Of a stretch of 5,982 bases of DNA, positions 1-5,982 are shown one piece after another. Position 1 is the stretch's first letter, and each line of letters starts with the position of its first letter. The DNA is taken from contig CAMBBY010000093.1 of assembly GCA_945863825.1 (NCBI GenBank), forward strand, positions 1 to 5,982, in the 5' to 3' direction. The translations under genes and the position numbers were made by a program. Below the pieces are notes generated by a model. It ran no database searches, had not been told where the DNA came from, and saw only the letters and a list, made by a program, of their open reading frames with translations. This stretch comes from an uncultured Prevotella sp. Lineage in GTDB: Bacteria > Bacteroidota > Bacteroidia > Bacteroidales > Bacteroidaceae.

Positions 1-120
1 ATCGCTGAGGATAAGATGAAGGACTTGAATTGCTTTACTGTTGAATCAGCTATGAAGCTCATCGCTGGTACTGCTAGAAGTATGGGTATTACTGTAAAAG
101 GGGACTTCCCTGGTAAATAA
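1..120 (+). CDS. rplK: 50S ribosomal protein L11, C-terminal 39 residues (5' end outside window)
   Basis: Frame 1 is open from the first base to the TAA at 118-120 and encodes the end of L11. L11 binds the GTPase-associated region of 23S rRNA at the base of the L7/L12 stalk and helps control factor-dependent GTP hydrolysis and the stringent response. The visible part is the end of the RNA-binding C-terminal domain: [10 protein letters not shown], then [19 protein letters not shown], which carries the family's conserved GTARSMG block. It ends in a short extension, VKGDFPGK, beyond the usual end in E. coli L11. From memory such a tail, and the NCF in DLNCFTVE, are normal for Bacteroidales, so I do not treat them as aberrant. 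The truncation is due only to the window edge. rplA starts 21 nt downstream with no terminator between, so the two are very likely co-transcribed. Confidence 0.96.
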   Translation: MAEDKMKDLNCFTVESAMKLIAGTARSMGITVKGDFPGK

Positions 121-141
121 TTTAAAACTTCAATTAGAAAA

Positions 142-834
142 ATGAGTAAACTGACAAAAAATCAAAAATCAGTAGCTGATAAGGTTGAAGCAGGGAAGGC
201 ATACACTTTGAAAGAGGCTGCAGAGTTGGTTAAGGAAATTACCACAACCAAGTTTGATGCATCTCTCGATATCGATGTACGCTTAGGTGTTGACCCACGT
301 AAGGCTAACCAGATGGTTCGCGGTGTTGTTTCACTGCCAAATGGTACTGGTAAGGTAACACGTGTGCTCGCTCTCTGTACTCCTGATCAGGAAGCTGCTG
401 CTAAGGAAGCAGGTGCTGACTACGTAGGTCTCGACGAATATGTTGAGAAGATTAAGGGTGGTTGGACAGATATTGATGTTATCATCACTATGCCTTCTTG
501 CATGGGTAAGATCGGTCCTTTGGGTCGTGTTCTCGGTCCTCGCGGTTTGATGCCTAACCCTAAGAGTGGCACTGTAACTATGGATGTTGCTAAGGCAGTT
601 AAGGAAGTTAAACAAGGTAAGATTGACTTTAAGGTTGATAAGGCTGGTATTATCCACACTTCAATCGGTAAGGTTAGCATGACACCTGAGCAGATCTACG
701 GAAATGCTAAGGAGTTCATCAATACAGTTATCAAGTTGAAGCCTGCTGCTGCTAAAGGTACATATATCAAGAGTATCTTTATTTCTAGCACTATGAGTAA
801 GGGTATCAAGATTGATCCTAAATCAGTTGAATAA
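142..834 (+). CDS. rplA: 50S ribosomal protein L1
   Basis: L1 forms the mobile L1 stalk of the 50S subunit, binds 23S rRNA helices 76-78 and assists release of deacylated tRNA from the E site. In many bacteria it also represses its own operon by binding the mRNA near rplK. The 230-residue product is close to the family length (234 in E. coli). The L1 signature is clear at residues 125-141 ([17 protein letters not shown]), followed by SGTVT and a lysine-rich stretch ([16 protein letters not shown]). The C-terminal [17 protein letters not shown] block is also family-typical. The ATG at 142 gives the expected N-terminus (MSKLTKNQK) and has A at -3 with an AGAAAA run just upstream; there is no Shine-Dalgarno motif. 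It lies 21 nt after rplK and 18 nt before rplJ, consistent with one operon. The mRNA target for any L1 feedback would be expected upstream of rplK, outside this window. Confidence 0.98.
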   Translation: MSKLTKNQKSVADKVEAGKAYTLKEAAELVKEITTTKFDASLDIDVRLGVDPRKANQMVRGVVSLPNGTGKVTRVLALCTPDQEAAAKEAGADYVGLDEYVEKIKGGWTDIDVIITMPSCMGKIGPLGRVLGPRGLMPNPKSGTVTMDVAKAVKEVKQGKIDFKVDKAGIIHTSIGKVSMTPEQIYGNAKEFINTVIKLKPAAAKGTYIKSIFISSTMSKGIKIDPKSVE

Positions 835-852
835 CTCTAAAAGTTTTGTAAA

Positions 853-1371
853 ATGAAGAAAGAAGTTAAAGATACTATTATCACCGAACTTGGACAGAAG
901 CTTCAGGAGTTTCCTCACTTCTATCTTGTAGATCTTACAGGATTGAACGCTGAGAAGACAAGTGCACTTCGTCGCAAGTGCTTCCAGAATGAAATCAAGA
1001 TGGTTGTTGTTAAGAACACCTTGCTTCACAAGGCATTCGAGGCTTCAGACATCGATTTCTCTGAACTTTATGGAAGCTTGAAGGGTACTACGGCAGTTAT
1101 GTTCACTAACGTGGCTAACGTACCAGCTAAGTTGTTGAAGGAATACGAGAAGGATGGCATTCCAGCTCTCAAGGCTGCTTATGCTGAGGAAGGTGTCTAT
1201 GTAGGTGCTGATAAACTCGCTGAACTTTCAGCAATCAAGAGCAAGAGCGAGGTTATTGCAGAGATTGTTGCTTTGCTCCAGTCTCCAGCAAAGAACGTTA
1301 TTTCTGCTCTTCAATCAGGAGGCAACACTATTCATGGTGTGCTTAAGACATTGGGCGAGCGTCCTGAGTAA
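853..1371 (+). CDS. rplJ: 50S ribosomal protein L10
   Basis: L10 anchors the L7/L12 dimers to the ribosome: its N-terminal domain binds 23S rRNA beside L11, and its long C-terminal helix carries the L12 N-terminal domains. The product has 172 residues (165 in E. coli). The N-terminal globular part includes FYLVDLTGLNAEKTSALRR (about 23-41) and the conserved VVVKNTLLHKA block (51-61). The SLKGTTAVMF segment (75-84) corresponds to the family's G-T-A/L core strand. The C-terminal region from about 131 (KSEVIAEIVALLQSPAKNV) is a predicted amphipathic helix suited to L12 binding. The start at 853 gives the expected length; upstream is TTTTGTAAA with no Shine-Dalgarno. Only 18 nt separate it from rplA, leaving no room for the structured L10 leader found upstream of rplJ in E. 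coli and many other bacteria. Confidence 0.97.
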   Translation: MKKEVKDTIITELGQKLQEFPHFYLVDLTGLNAEKTSALRRKCFQNEIKMVVVKNTLLHKAFEASDIDFSELYGSLKGTTAVMFTNVANVPAKLLKEYEKDGIPALKAAYAEEGVYVGADKLAELSAIKSKSEVIAEIVALLQSPAKNVISALQSGGNTIHGVLKTLGERPE

Positions 1372-1428
1372 TCAATCACAATGTTATATCATTTCATAGT
1401 ATAAATAAAATTAAAATTTAGAATAAAA
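1372..1428 (+). promoter_or_regulatory. AT-rich rplJ-rplL spacer and rplL translation-initiation leader
   Basis: This 57-nt spacer is almost entirely A and T in its last 40 bases. It ends in a run (GAATAAAAATG) that puts A at all of the positions -1 to -4 before the rplL start. It has no Shine-Dalgarno motif and no convincing Bacteroidota promoter (TTTG, then TAnnTTTG about 20 nt later). Small AT-only inverted repeats exist (TTATA at 1384 with TATAA at 1400; TAAAT at 1402 with ATTTA at 1416) but are too weak to call a structure. An unstructured A-rich leader is known to favour initiation in Bacteroidota, and L7/L12 is needed in several copies per L10. I infer that this spacer is a strong ribosome-entry region for rplL; the sequence does not prove it. 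Confidence 0.35.
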
Positions 1429-1806
1429 ATGGCAGATATTAAAGCTATTGCAGAAGAGTTAGTAAATCTTACTGTTAAGGAAGTTAATGAGTTGGCAACA
1501 GTCCTCAAGGACGAGTATGGTATTGAGCCTGCTGCTGCAGCTGTAGCTGTAGCTGCTGGTCCTGCTGCTGGTGGTGCAGCTGCAGCTGAGGAAAAGTCTT
1601 CTTTCGACGTAGTCCTCGCTGAGGTTGGTGGCGCTAAGCTCCAGGTTGTTAAGGCTGTTAAGGAGGCTTGTGGTCTCGGTTTGAAAGAGGCTAAGGATCT
1701 CGTAGACGGTGCTCCTTCTACTATCAAGGAGGGTGTATCTAAGGACGAGGCTGAGAACCTTAAGAAGGCTATCGAAGAGGCTGGTGCTAAGGTAGAGCTC
1801 AAGTAA
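1429..1806 (+). CDS. rplL: 50S ribosomal protein L7/L12
   Basis: L7/L12 is the multicopy stalk protein that recruits translation factors such as EF-Tu, EF-G, IF2 and RF3 and stimulates their GTP hydrolysis. All three parts of the family are visible in 125 residues (121 in E. coli). The N-terminal dimerisation and L10-binding region is residues 1-33. A flexible alanine/glycine/valine hinge follows at 34-53. The globular C-terminal domain is about 57-125. That domain holds the factor-binding surface: K70, K75 and K78 align with E. coli K65, K70 and R73, followed by [12 protein letters not shown] (82-93). The end ([10 protein letters not shown]) is canonical. The start at 1429 is fixed by the conserved [16 protein letters not shown] opening. 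Codons are strongly biased (GCT, GGT, AAG), fitting very high expression. A terminator-like hairpin begins 28 nt after the stop codon. Confidence 0.98.
   Translation: MADIKAIAEELVNLTVKEVNELATVLKDEYGIEPAAAAVAVAAGPAAGGAAAAEEKSSFDVVLAEVGGAKLQVVKAVKEACGLGLKEAKDLVDGAPSTIKEGVSKDEAENLKKAIEEAGAKVELK
1528..1587 (+). repeat. Low-complexity alanine-rich hinge coding tract in rplL
   Basis: Twenty codons encode P, A, G and V only (residues 34-53), built mainly from GCT, GCA, GTA and GGT. A short tandem unit GCTGTA occurs twice in a row near 1540-1551. This is the flexible linker that lets the L7/L12 C-terminal domain swing on the ribosome. Linker length and composition vary among bacteria, so the tract is normal in kind; its repetitive DNA makes it a plausible site of small in-frame length changes between strains. 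Confidence 0.6.
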
Positions 1807-1833
1807 TTAGATTAATTACATCTCTTACATAAT

Positions 1834-1871
1834 GGTTAGGATTCTCCCAGTAGGCGAGTCCTAACCTTTTT
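1834..1871 (+). terminator. Intrinsic terminator or attenuator hairpin between rplL and rpoB
   Basis: GGTTAGGA (1834-1841) pairs perfectly with TCCTAACC (1859-1866). The stem continues with T1842-G1858 (wobble), T1843-A1857 and C1844-G1856. After one mismatch (T1845/C1855) come C1846-G1854 and C1847-G1853, closing a 5-nt loop (CAGTA). Five Ts follow directly (1867-1871), with another T4 at 1877-1880. This is the classic shape of a Rho-independent terminator reading rightward; the reverse strand lacks a T-run after the stem. It lies between stalk-protein and polymerase genes. In E. coli the rplL-rpoB spacer holds a partial terminator that lets only about a fifth of transcripts reach rpoB. By analogy I infer an attenuator, but complete termination with a separate rpoB promoter cannot be excluded. 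Confidence 0.85.
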
Positions 1872-1914
1872 GTGTCTTTTCTTATAATGTTAATAAAACC
1901 ATTTAATACTTCTA
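1872..1914 (+). promoter_or_regulatory. rpoB 5' leader: non-Shine-Dalgarno, pyrimidine-containing start context
   Basis: These 43 nt between the terminator tail and the rpoB ATG carry no Shine-Dalgarno motif. Just before the start the sequence reads AATACTTCTA, with C at -3, whereas rplA, rplJ, rplL and rpoC all have A at -3. A TATAAT string lies at 1883-1888, but there is no matching -35 element at normal spacing and no Bacteroidota-type TAnnTTTG, so I do not call a promoter. The in-frame codons upstream contain a TAA at 1891-1893 and no ATG, GTG or TTG after it, which supports the start at 1915. Confidence 0.3.
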
Positions 1915-4900
1915 ATGGCTACAAAAATTGTTGATAACAGAGTAAATTTTGCCAGCGTTCATAATCCGTACCCATATCCGGATTTCCTCGATGTGCAGTT
2001 AAAGTCTTTTAAGGACTTCTTACAGTTGGATACTCCGCCTGAGGAACGCAAGAATGACGGTTTGTTTAAGGTGTTCTCTGAGAACTTCCCTATCACCGAT
2101 ACGCGTAATAATTTCGTTCTTGAGTTCTTGGATTACTATATTGACCCTCCTCGCTATTCTATCGATGAGTGCCTGGAGAGAGGTCTTACATATAGCGTAC
2201 CTTTGAAGGCTAAAATGAAGCTGTATTGTACGGATCCTGACCATGAGGATTTCGGTACTTTTATCCAGGATGTATTTTTGGGTACTATACCTTACATGAC
2301 TGATAATGGTACTTTCGTGATCAATGGTGCTGAGCGTGTTGTCGTTTCTCAGTTGCACCGCTCTCCTGGCGTTTTCTTCGGTCAGGGTGTTCACGCCAAT
2401 GGTGCTGTGCTCTATTCTGCACGTATCATCCCATTCAAGGGTAGCTGGATTGAGTTTGCTACTGACATCAACAACGTCATGTATGCCTATATCGACCGTA
2501 AGAAGAAGTTGCCTGTAACTACTTTGCTCCGTGCCATCGGTTATGAGCAGGATAAGGATATCCTTCAGATCTTCGACCTCGCTGAGGAAGTGAAGGTGAA
2601 CAAGAAGAACATGAAGGCTGCTATCGGCAAGAGACTTGCTGCTCGTGTTTTGAAGAGCTGGAATGAGGACTTCGTGGATGAGGATACTGGTGAAGTTGTA
2701 TCTATCGAGCGTAACGAGGTAATCATGGAGCGTGAGACTGAACTTACTGAGGAAAATGTAGAAGAAATCCTCGAAAGTGGTGCTTCTACTGTGCTTCTCC
2801 ACAAGGATGAGGAGGCAGCCAACAAGTTCACTATCATCTTCAATACTTTGGCAAAGGACCCAAGTAACTCTGAGAAGGAGGCTGTGAACTACATCTACCG
2901 CCAGCTGCGTAATGCTGATCCTGCTGATGATGCTAGTGCACGCGAGGTATTTCAGAACCTTTTCTTCTCTGACAAGCGTTATGACTTGGGAGAGGTCGGT
3001 CGTTACCGTATCAACAAGAAGTTGGGACTCGATACCGATATGGATGTTCGTGTCTTGACTAAAGATGATATCATCGAAATTATCAAATATCTGATTCAGC
3101 TGATCAATTCAAGTGCTACTGTCGATGACATCGACCACTTGTCTAACCGCCGTGTACGCACAGTAGGTGAGCAGTTGGCTAATCAGTTCTCTATAGGTTT
3201 GGCTCGTATGAGTCGCACTATCCGTGAGCGTATGAATGTACGTGACAACGAGGTGTTTACTCCAACTGATTTGATTAACGCAAAGACTATCTCAAGCGTG
3301 ATTAATTCATTCTTTGGTACCAACCCATTGTCACAGTTCATGGACCAGACCAACCCATTGGCAGAGGTTACTCACAAGCGTCGTCTTTCAGCCTTAGGTC
3401 CTGGAGGTTTGTCTCGTGAGCGTGCCGGTTTCGAGGTTCGTGACGTACACTATACTCACTATGGTCGTCTTTGTCCTATTGAGAGTCCTGAAGGTCCAAA
3501 CATCGGTTTGATTTCTTCACTTTGTATGTATGCCAAGATTAATGACCTCGGCTTCATCGTAACTCCTTACCGTAAGGTTAGAGACAGCAAGGTGGATATG
3601 GCAAACGAGGATGTAGTTTACCTGACAGCTGAGGACGAAGAAGAAAAGATTATCGGACAGGGTAATGCACCTCTGACAGAGGATGGTGCTTTCATCCGAG
3701 ACGTTGTAAAGTGCCGTCAGGATGCCGATTATCCTGTTGTTACTCCAGATAATGTAGATTACGTGGACGTATCTCCACAGCAGATCGCTTCTGTATCTGC
3801 AGGTTTGATTCCTTTTTTGGAGCATGATGATGGTCACCGTGCTTTGATGGGATGTAACATGATGCGCCAGGCTGTTCCATTGCTTCACAATGATGCTCCT
3901 ATCGTAGGTACTGGTCTTGAGAAGCAGGTATGTGAGGATTCACGTACGATGATTACTGCTGAGGGCGAGGGTGTTATCGAATATGTAGATGCTACTACTA
4001 TCCGTATTCTCTACGACCGTACAGAGGACGAGGAGTTTGTAAGCTTCGAGCCTGCACTCAAGGAGTACCGCATTCCTAAGTTCCGCCGTACCAACCAGAA
4101 TATGACCATTGACTTGCGCCCTATCTGTAACAAGGGTCAGCGCGTGAAGAAGGGTGATATCCTGACAGAGGGTTATGCTACAGAGAATGGTGAGTTGGCA
4201 TTGGGTCGCAACCTGCTCGTGGCTTACATCCCTTGGAAGGGTTACAACTATGAGGATGCTGTCGTTATCTCAGAGCGTATGGTACGTGATGATGTATTGA
4301 CATCTGTTCACGTAGATGAGTATTCTCTCGATGTGCGTGAGACTAAGCGCGGTGTTGAGGAATTTACTAGCGATATTCCAAACGTAAGTGAGGAAGCTAC
4401 TAAGGATCTGGATGACAATGGTGTAGTACGTGTTGGTGCTCGTATCGTGCCAGGTGACATCATGATTGGTAAGATTTCACCTAAGGGCGAGAGTGATCCT
4501 TCTCCTGAAGAGAAATTGCTCCGTGCTATCTTTGGTGACAAGGCTGGTGATGTGAAGGATTCTTCATTGAAGGCAAACCCTTCTCTGAGCGGTATTGTCA
4601 TCGACAAGAAGATGTTCTCTCGTGCTATCAAGACTCGCGAATCTAAGAAGCAGGATAAGATTATTCTCGCTAAAATCGACGAGGAATATGAGGCAAAGGG
4701 TGAGGACTTGAAGGATATCCTCGTAGATAAGTTGCTCACATTGACTGAGGGCAAGGTTTCTCAGGGTGTGAAAGACTATTCTGGTGCTGAGATTATCACT
4801 AAGGGTTCTAAGTTTACTACAACTGCTCTGAAGAACCTCGAATATGACGGTGTACAGTCTAACAACTGGACAGACGATGAGCATGCCAACAGCTTGATTC

Positions 4901-5727
4901 AGAAGCTGATCATGAACTTCATCCGCAAGTACAAGCAGCTGGATGCTGAGTTGAAGCGTCGCAAGTTTGCTATTACTATCGGTGATGAACTTCCATCAGG
5001 TATTCTTCAGATGGCTAAGGTTTATATCGCCAAGAAGCGTAAGATTCAGGTAGGTGATAAGCTTGCCGGTCGCCACGGTAATAAGGGTATCGTTTCTAAG
5101 GTGGTACGTCTTGAGGATATGCCATTCATGGAGGATGGTCGTCCTGTAGATATGGTATTGAACCCATTGGGTGTGCCTTCTCGTATGAACCTGGGTCAGA
5201 TCTTTGAGTGTATCCTGGGTGCAGCTGGTAAGAAGCTGGGCGTGAAGTTTGCTACTCCTATCTTCGACGGTGCTCATCTTGAGGATCTCTCTGTATGGAC
5301 AGACAAGGCAGGTCTGCCTCGTTTCTGCTCTACTTACCTCTATGATGGTGAGACAGGTGAGAAGTTCGCCCAGCCAGCTACCGTAGGTATGACTTACTTC
5401 TTGAAGTTGGGTCACATGGTAGAAGACAAGATGCACGCTCGTTCTATCGGTCCTTACTCTCTGATTACTCAGCAGCCACTTGGTGGTAAAGCACAGTTTG
5501 GTGGTCAGCGTTTCGGAGAGATGGAGGTTTGGGCCATCGAGGCATTCGGTGCAAGCCACGTATTGCAGGAGATTCTGACTATCAAGTCGGATGACGTTGT
5601 AGGGCGTAGCAAGGCATACGAGGCAATCGTGAAGGGCGACCCAATGCCAACACCTGGCATTCCAGAGTCTCTCAACGTATTGCTTCATGAGCTTCGTGGT
5701 CTTGGATTGAGCATCAAACTTGATTAA
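1915..5727 (+). CDS. rpoB: DNA-directed RNA polymerase subunit beta
   Basis: Beta and beta prime form the catalytic core of RNA polymerase. The 1270-residue product is complete and somewhat shorter than E. coli beta (1342). In order: the protrusion/lobe block [21 protein letters not shown] (132-152); a lineage insert between about 225 and 318 at the position of E. coli SI1; the rifampicin-pocket region (468-494 and 524-533); the active-centre block [14 protein letters not shown] with E780-D781 (E. coli E813-D814); [21 protein letters not shown]; a lysine/glutamate-rich insert at about 905-1005, where E. coli has SI2; K1049 and K1057 in [12 protein letters not shown] (E. coli K1065 and K1073), which contact the nascent RNA and substrate; and the C-terminal clamp block with [16 protein letters not shown] and [21 protein letters not shown] (1187-1207). 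It ends in LGLSIKLD. No frameshift or missing catalytic residue is seen. It follows a terminator-like hairpin and lies 31 nt before rpoC. Confidence 0.99.
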   Translation: MATKIVDNRVNFASVHNPYPYPDFLDVQLKSFKDFLQLDTPPEERKNDGLFKVFSENFPITDTRNNFVLEFLDYYIDPPRYSIDECLERGLTYSVPLKAKMKLYCTDPDHEDFGTFIQDVFLGTIPYMTDNGTFVINGAERVVVSQLHRSPGVFFGQGVHANGAVLYSARIIPFKGSWIEFATDINNVMYAYIDRKKKLPVTTLLRAIGYEQDKDILQIFDLAEEVKVNKKNMKAAIGKRLAARVLKSWNEDFVDEDTGEVVSIERNEVIMERETELTEENVEEILESGASTVLLHKDEEAANKFTIIFNTLAKDPSNSEKEAVNYIYRQLRNADPADDASAREVFQNLFFSDKRYDLGEVGRYRINKKLGLDTDMDVRVLTKDDIIEIIKYLIQLINSSATVDDIDHLSNRRVRTVGEQLANQFSIGLARMSRTIRERMNVRDNEVFTPTDLINAKTISSVINSFFGTNPLSQFMDQTNPLAEVTHKRRLSALGPGGLSRERAGFEVRDVHYTHYGRLCPIESPEGPNIGLISSLCMYAKINDLGFIVTPYRKVRDSKVDMANEDVVYLTAEDEEEKIIGQGNAPLTEDGAFIRDVVKCRQDADYPVVTPDNVDYVDVSPQQIASVSAGLIPFLEHDDGHRALMGCNMMRQAVPLLHNDAPIVGTGLEKQVCEDSRTMITAEGEGVIEYVDATTIRILYDRTEDEEFVSFEPALKEYRIPKFRRTNQNMTIDLRPICNKGQRVKKGDILTEGYATENGELALGRNLLVAYIPWKGYNYEDAVVISERMVRDDVLTSVHVDEYSLDVRETKRGVEEFTSDIPNVSEEATKDLDDNGVVRVGARIVPGDIMIGKISPKGESDPSPEEKLLRAIFGDKAGDVKDSSLKANPSLSGIVIDKKMFSRAIKTRESKKQDKIILAKIDEEYEAKGEDLKDILVDKLLTLTEGKVSQGVKDYSGAEIITKGSKFTTTALKNLEYDGVQSNNWTDDEHANSLIQKLIMNFIRKYKQLDAELKRRKFAITIGDELPSGILQMAKVYIAKKRKIQVGDKLAGRHGNKGIVSKVVRLEDMPFMEDGRPVDMVLNPLGVPSRMNLGQIFECILGAAGKKLGVKFATPIFDGAHLEDLSVWTDKAGLPRFCSTYLYDGETGEKFAQPATVGMTYFLKLGHMVEDKMHARSIGPYSLITQQPLGGKAQFGGQRFGEMEVWAIEAFGASHVLQEILTIKSDDVVGRSKAYEAIVKGDPMPTPGIPESLNVLLHELRGLGLSIKLD
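3316..3513 (+). other. rpoB: Rifampicin-binding pocket segment of rpoB (clusters I and II)
   Basis: Residues 468-494 match cluster I of the rifampicin-resistance determining region and 524-533 match cluster II, with a constant offset of 39 from E. coli numbering. The residues most often changed in resistant mutants are in the susceptible state: Q474 (E. coli Q513), D477 (D516), H487 (H526), R490 (R529), S492 (S531), L494 (L533) and I533 (I572). Differences from E. coli are T479 (N518), A483 (S522), V485 (I524) and L491 (I530). From memory T479 and A483 are ordinary in Bacteroidales. I infer a rifampicin-sensitive polymerase on sequence alone; uptake or inactivation of the drug is not addressed by this window. 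Confidence 0.8.
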
Positions 5728-5743
5728 TTTTGAGAACCCCTAA

Positions 5744-5982
<239 letters not shown>

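Noticed and set aside
833..848. AACT/AGTT inverted repeat at the rplA-rplJ junction
   Set aside because: Only 4 bp, too weak to be a terminator or a protein-binding leader.
1384..1420. Small inverted repeats in the rplJ-rplL spacer
   Set aside because: Stems of 5 A-T pairs only, no T-run after a GC-rich stem, and expected by chance at this base composition.
1389..1802. Reverse-strand 137-codon open frame covering rplL
   Set aside because: It is the antisense shadow of rplL's biased alanine/glycine codons. It gives an alanine/serine-rich low-complexity product with no recognisable domain, in a gene that is unquestionably rplL on the + strand.
1870..1888. Possible rpoB promoter (TTG at 1870 and TATAAT at 1883)
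   Set aside because: The spacing between the two elements is only 10 nt, the TTG lies in the terminator tail, and the Bacteroidota -7 element TAnnTTTG is absent. A TATAAT string is expected by chance in such AT-rich DNA.
2020..2802. Reverse-strand 260-codon open frame inside rpoB
   Set aside because: Entirely within conserved rpoB coding sequence, with no family resemblance and no credible leader; explained by codon bias of the sense strand.
4996..5688. Reverse-strand 230-codon open frame opposite the rpoB 3' end
   Set aside because: Antisense to the most conserved part of beta, with a product lacking known motifs and rich in H, T, L and C as expected for a shadow frame.

Overview
The window is a contiguous piece of the bacterial ribosomal-protein/RNA-polymerase cluster, all on the + strand: the end of rplK (L11), then rplA (L1), rplJ (L10), rplL (L7/L12), rpoB (RNA polymerase beta) and the start of rpoC (beta prime). 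There are no mobile elements, RNA genes, CRISPR arrays or accessory genes. The two end genes are cut only by the window edges; the four internal genes are intact.

The organism looks like a member of the Bacteroidota (order Bacteroidales), most likely Prevotellaceae-like. The protein wording fits that phylum as I remember it: an L11 tail with DLNCFTVE and an ending on VKGDFPGK, and a beta subunit with [25 protein letters not shown] and the C-terminal end LGLSIKLD. None of the five visible start codons has a Shine-Dalgarno motif, and most are preceded by A-rich sequence, which is also typical of Bacteroidota. Genus assignment is inference from memory, not from a search.

Layout: rplK end (1-120), 21-nt gap, rplA (142-834), 18-nt gap, rplJ (853-1371), 57-nt very AT-rich gap, rplL (1429-1806), 108-nt gap holding a strong terminator-like hairpin (about 1834-1871), rpoB (1915-5727), 31-nt gap, rpoC start (5759 to window end). 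No stretch over 300 bases lacks a gene.

The four ribosomal proteins build the L1 stalk (L1) and the L7/L12 stalk with its base (L11, L10, L7/L12) of the 50S subunit; rpoB and rpoC encode the catalytic core of RNA polymerase. The most noteworthy regulatory signal is the hairpin plus U-tract between rplL and rpoB. It is placed where partial termination would let the cell make far more stalk protein than polymerase, as is known for the equivalent E. coli spacer. I found no evidence for a previously undescribed system; this is a conserved core-genome region, and the findings are modest regulatory and lineage observations.
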